From: JAKLHL01 sp964411885
Lineage (GTDB): Bacteria > Bdellovibrionota > JAFGOL01
Direction of reading: 5' to 3'
NCBI GenBank assembly: GCA_964411885.1
Contig: CAYPMK010000028.1
Span: 1 to 17,787, forward strand
DNA: 17,787 nt
Positions 15,601 through 17,787 of this stretch are shown here, piece by piece. How positions within the stretch are numbered: position 1 is the stretch's first letter; each line of letters opens with the position of its first letter. Position numbers and translations under genes: made by a program. Below the pieces are notes generated by a model, which was not told the DNA's origin, did not search any database, and saw only the letters and a program-made list of their open reading frames with translations.

Positions 15601-16051
15601 AGCAGGAGAAAGAGGCGTTTTTGCTATTTTTTCCTTACAGGACAAAACAGGTAGCATAGAACTTGTAGCATACTCCAGCGTATATGAAGAAATGAAGAGA
15701 AAAGGTAGTTTTAATGAAAAACCAGTTATATGTAAATGCAGGGTGTCTGATAACGCCGGAAAGAACAAATTAATATTAGAGAACATAAAAGAAATAGAAG
15801 ATAAGGATTTTAGACTTAGTCTTAAGTTTAACGGAACCAATCTTTCTAAGGATGATATAAACGAATTGTCTAAGAAATTAGAGGCTGGAACTGGCAATGT
15901 AAGTGTTAGTATGGAGCTTGTATTCCCTAATGAAGGGGCTGTAGAATTTGAGCTTGGGAAGATCAAGATCGCTACAGGTAAAAAGATATACGACAATATA
16001 CGAAAAGAACACAAAAAGGATGCGAGGGCAAAGTGGCATATAGATTTTTGA
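12629..16051 (+). CDS. dnaE: DNA polymerase III alpha subunit
   Basis: Replicative DNA polymerase. The 1140-aa length is normal for DnaE. Seen: an N-terminal PHP domain starting HLHLHTNYSLLDGA (His6, His8, His10, Asp17), with ITDHG (Asp41-His42), GCECY (Glu67), NHLVLL (His84) and NDCHY (Asp201, His203). The polymerase core has VGPGRGSGAAS (about 352) and LPDFDIDF with the catalytic aspartates at 394-398. A late OB-fold (about 975-1025) contains RGVFAIFSLQDKTGSIEL. Unlike the degenerate PHP of E. coli, the metal-binding His/Asp/Glu set appears intact, as in Thermus, so built-in 3'-5' exonuclease activity is possible. It overlaps the GT2 gene at the start and the next gene by 19 bases at the end. 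No intein or frameshift seen. Confidence 0.97.
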   Translation: MSRFVHLHLHTNYSLLDGAINIKELARYLKETDMKKCAITDHGAMFGVVKFYKEMKHNGIKPIIGCECYTTKGSRFERVADSNHLVLLCQDKEGYKNLSRLVTHAYTEGFYYKPRMDRELLEKHSKGLIALSACLKGEIASLILEGREEEAKKTAKWYKDVFDGRFYLELQDNGIDEQYLVNEKIVQISMELDIPLVATNDCHYINKKDAFVQDVLVCVSTKKTLDDPNRMKMSTNEFYVKTADEMMQGFFKEYPQAISNTLKIADQCEFSFKTGIHYLPVMGKTEDESASTIEKEAQKGLEKKNIPAEKQVEYQDRLKHELDIIQKMGYSSYYLIVADFIAWARQNNVPVGPGRGSGAASLVAYCLGITNLDPIKYDLIFERFLNPERVSLPDFDIDFCSRKREDVYNYLVGRYGQDYVTRIATFGFLKAKSAIKDIGRVLGYPVQKAQDVSNLVPLLDYDKGENLRDAVEKEPALKRLVNEDPSIAKLVELASAIEGSVRNYGVHAGGVIISSIPVLDIVPLIPADDVIATQFDMKDVEEVGLVKFDLLAIETLTIIDDAVQYIKRFKDPDFDIEKMPLDDPNIFQMLSHGDTIGVFQLESPGMQKLLRNLKPDCFEDIIAVNALYRPGPLEGGMVDQFINRKHGREEIEYPFKELESILKETYGIIVYQEQVQRIASTLAGYTMGEADLLRRAMGKKKAKEMEEQKARFLDGAQKNGHDLKRADELFELMAKFAGYGFNKAHAAVYAFNAYVTAYLKYYYSVEFLSSLLTSKMNKDFDSSELYISDALAHGIKLLPPDVNESVLLFEPRGKAIRFGFGGIKNVGSASISAIMEERGTNGLFKSFFDFCFRVDTRKVNKKTIECLVKAGAFDCFGIERGLLYSNIDKFMDEAEHARKEKESGQFNLFGDATKTGKNDSDILDKNRSTWTKAELLSYEKEIVGFYVSSHPMEVYEELLRASCVPEIFSIQQMPSDNSLIAAGIITLQREIAGERGVFAIFSLQDKTGSIELVAYSSVYEEMKRKGSFNEKPVICKCRVSDNAGKNKLILENIKEIEDKDFRLSLKFNGTNLSKDDINELSKKLEAGTGNVSVSMELVFPNEGAVEFELGKIKIATGKKIYDNIRKEHKKDARAKWHIDF

Positions 16052-17190
16052 TGTTGTGCTCAGCTCTTATTATTTCTACCGAAATTTTTGCAGTTAATGT
16101 TATATGTAATGGTGTTGGACTTATAGAGACAAGTCAGGAATTAGCAAGACAAACAGCCATTAATAATTCAAGTGTTTCATGCATAAGAAATCTACTTTCC
16201 AACCTTTATGGAGAGGAAAATATAAGCAATAATGAATTTAGATTGAACAAGGTGTATTCTGAGGCAGATTCTTTCATAAGTAGCACAAGAATAGTTTCAG
16301 AGGGCTTTGACCCTGATATCAATTCATACGTAGTTAATGTAGAGGCCGTAGTTAATGAAAATGATCTTAAGGGTTATTTAACAGAGAATGGGATAGTTTT
16401 AATGACTGAACAAACTCAAAAAGTACTTCCACTGATCGTAGAAAGGAATTCTTCAGAGGGAGAGGGGACTTTTTGGTGGGGAACTGTAGGGAAATTCGAG
16501 CCAAAAAAGAATTTTTCTGACATAGAAAAGGCCCTTGCATCATATTTATCAAACAGTAATTTTATCCTTATAGATCCTTTTGAAACAGAACTTTCTGCTA
16601 GGGTACCAGATTCTTATAGATACATGGAAATGAAACTTAACGAGCTCTCTGAACTTGGCAAGATCTTTGGTGCAGCTATGGTTGCTTCTGGCTATGTTTG
16701 GACAGTTTGTAAAAGAGAGAATAATGCAAGCAAGCATACTTGTGAAACTACTCTTTCTGTACAAATGATGTCTGTACAAACCTCTAAAATACTGGCTGCA
16801 AAAAGAACCACAGAAAAGTGGACTGCAGAAAAAGAAGACGAAGCAAGAACTGTAAGTAGGGCAAGAGCGTGTAAAATAGTATCGGAAAGCTTAATATATC
16901 AGTTGTCAAAAAAATGGGACAAAAGGAACTCTACTAATTTCAAGGTCTATATAAAGGGTGTAAGAACACCTAGTACTTATTCAAAATTAAGAAAATGTAT
17001 GCTTGGTAATCAAATAGCAGGGTTGTACAACGTCGTTGATAGATATCATGCAAGAGGCCTTTTAGTGATGGAGGGAGAACGTCGTTCCAGTGTTAATGCA
17101 ATAGAAAGTTCATTAGTCTCAAAATGCTTTAACGATATAGACTATGAGCTTATACAAACTAAACAGGAAATGATAGAGTTTAGGATATGA
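16033..17190 (+). CDS. Exported FlgT/LPP20-like envelope protein of unknown role
   Basis: Seen: a signal peptide (MAYRFLMLCSALIISTEIFA) followed by about 365 exported residues. The first domain (about 25-120) has a Gly-start strand (VICNGVGLIETSQELARQTA), an Ala-rich helix and a closing YVVNVEAVVNENDLKGYL. This is the pattern of LPP20/FlgT N-domains. The middle (about 130-260; LPLIVERN, DIEKALASYLSNSNFILID, GKIFGAAMVASGYV) resembles TolB-N/CsgG-type domains. The C-terminal ~90 residues look like another alpha/beta module with a VYIKGV strand. Start choice: GTG 16033 has GAGGG four bases before it and gives an Arg in the signal n-region. ATG 16051, overlapping the dnaE TGA, would give a short uncharged signal. 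It overlaps lipB by ATGA. A flagellar, LPS or lipoprotein-related envelope role is possible but unproven. Confidence 0.75.
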   Translation: MAYRFLMLCSALIISTEIFAVNVICNGVGLIETSQELARQTAINNSSVSCIRNLLSNLYGEENISNNEFRLNKVYSEADSFISSTRIVSEGFDPDINSYVVNVEAVVNENDLKGYLTENGIVLMTEQTQKVLPLIVERNSSEGEGTFWWGTVGKFEPKKNFSDIEKALASYLSNSNFILIDPFETELSARVPDSYRYMEMKLNELSELGKIFGAAMVASGYVWTVCKRENNASKHTCETTLSVQMMSVQTSKILAAKRTTEKWTAEKEDEARTVSRARACKIVSESLIYQLSKKWDKRNSTNFKVYIKGVRTPSTYSKLRKCMLGNQIAGLYNVVDRYHARGLLVMEGERRSSVNAIESSLVSKCFNDIDYELIQTKQEMIEFRI

Positions 17191-17787
17191 AACATCTAAT
17201 AAAAGAACTTGGTAAAATAAATTACGATACTGCAGAAAAACTACAGTTGGAAGAAAGAGAACGTGTAAAGAACGGAGAGAGTAGTGGGACTATATTCTTT
17301 TTAGAGCATAATCCTGCGGTAATAACACTAGGAAAGAATGCCATAGAATCTAACATCCTTATCCCAGAAAAATATCTTGCTACTAAAGGTTATGATGTAA
17401 GAAAAGTCTCTCGTGGTGGCGACGTAACAGTTCATGAGCCGGGTCAACTAGTGGTATATTTTGTGCTACCTTTAAAACCAAAAGCTGTAAGGGAATTTGT
17501 AGATGGAATAATGAGGGCAGTTATAAGTTCTCTTTTAGAGGTTGGTGTTAAAGCTAATTTTGATGATAAAAAGCCCGGACTTTGGGTAGAGGACAGAAAA
17601 ATATGTTCAGTTGGTTTTGACCTTACAGGAAGAGTTAGCATGCATGGGATAGCCCTTAATATTTGTAACACACTTGAAGGCTTTAATTTGATAGTGCCGT
17701 GTGGACTAAGTGGTGTAAAAATGACATCTGTTTCAAAAGAATTGAATAGGTCTATAAGTGTTCACGAAGTATCATCTATATTAAAAC
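17187..17787 (+). CDS. lipB: Octanoyltransferase (lipoate-protein ligase B), cut by window end
   Basis: It transfers octanoate from octanoyl-ACP to the lipoyl domains of pyruvate dehydrogenase, 2-oxoglutarate dehydrogenase and the glycine cleavage H protein, the first step of de novo lipoylation (LipA follows). Seen: 200 residues without a stop before the window ends. HNPAVITLGKN opens the fold. RGGDVTVHEPGQLVVY (from Arg77, with His83) is the LipB signature. RKICSVGFDL carries the catalytic-type Lys138, MHGIALN follows, and PCGLSGVKMTS carries the catalytic Cys172. The usual length is about 210-230 aa, so only the tail is missing. It starts at ATG 17187, overlapping the preceding gene by ATGA. 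LipA is not visible in the window. Confidence 0.95.
   Translation, partial: MKHLIKELGKINYDTAEKLQLEERERVKNGESSGTIFFLEHNPAVITLGKNAIESNILIPEKYLATKGYDVRKVSRGGDVTVHEPGQLVVYFVLPLKPKAVREFVDGIMRAVISSLLEVGVKANFDDKKPGLWVEDRKICSVGFDLTGRVSMHGIALNICNTLEGFNLIVPCGLSGVKMTSVSKELNRSISVHEVSSILK

Noticed and set aside
15538..16014. 158-codon open frame on the minus strand inside dnaE
   Set aside because: It is antisense to a conserved dnaE region, Ser/Leu/Pro-biased as expected for a shadow frame, and has no domain sense.
1..17787. CRISPR arrays, tRNA/rRNA genes, insertion sequences or prophage genes
   Set aside because: Looked for on both strands. No regularly spaced repeats, cloverleaf-like stretches, transposase motifs or phage genes were seen, and genes fill nearly all of the window.

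Overview
The window comes from an AT-rich Gram-negative bacterium. It encodes meso-diaminopimelate/lysine synthesis (dapA), an LPS-core-type glycosyltransferase, a lipobox lipoprotein, several Sec signal peptides, LipB and a single-subunit-type DnaE. Arg AGA/AGG and Ile ATA codons are used heavily. The lineage cannot be fixed by eye; a low-G+C delta-proteobacterium-like or other deep Gram-negative group would fit. No stretch over 300 bases lacks a gene, and I see no tRNA, rRNA, IS element or CRISPR array.

Left part (1-5913), accessory and largely secreted. A very large exported protein (about 1198 aa, start codon one base outside the window) ends in an HExxH zinc-protease domain laid out like anthrax lethal factor. 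It converges on a minus-strand operon of three genes read from 5913 down to 3612: a stand-alone AMPK-type glycan-binding domain, an exported ankyrin-repeat protein, and an exported papain-like cysteine protease with a long coiled-coil insertion. The two converging units share a 17-base hairpin that overlaps one stop codon and abuts the other. The operon's promoter carries a 17-bp dyad. This block is the most novel part of the window.

Middle (6017-10439). An OsmC-family gene and a small cupin overlap on the minus strand. Diverging from them is a tightly overlapped plus-strand string lysS-mazG-mutT-dapA: lysyl-tRNA charging, NTP pool cleaning, an oxidised-nucleotide-type Nudix hydrolase, and the first committed step of lysine/DAP synthesis.

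Right part (10440-17787). A perfect-consensus sigma70-type promoter overlaid with inverted repeats drives a small Cys-rich lipoprotein with an EF-hand-like loop. Then follows a compact run: GT4 glycosyltransferase, WaaE-like GT2 glycosyltransferase, dnaE (with an intact-looking PHP metal site), an exported FlgT/LPP20-like protein, and lipB, which runs off the window.

All gene identities rest on motifs read by eye. No database search was run.
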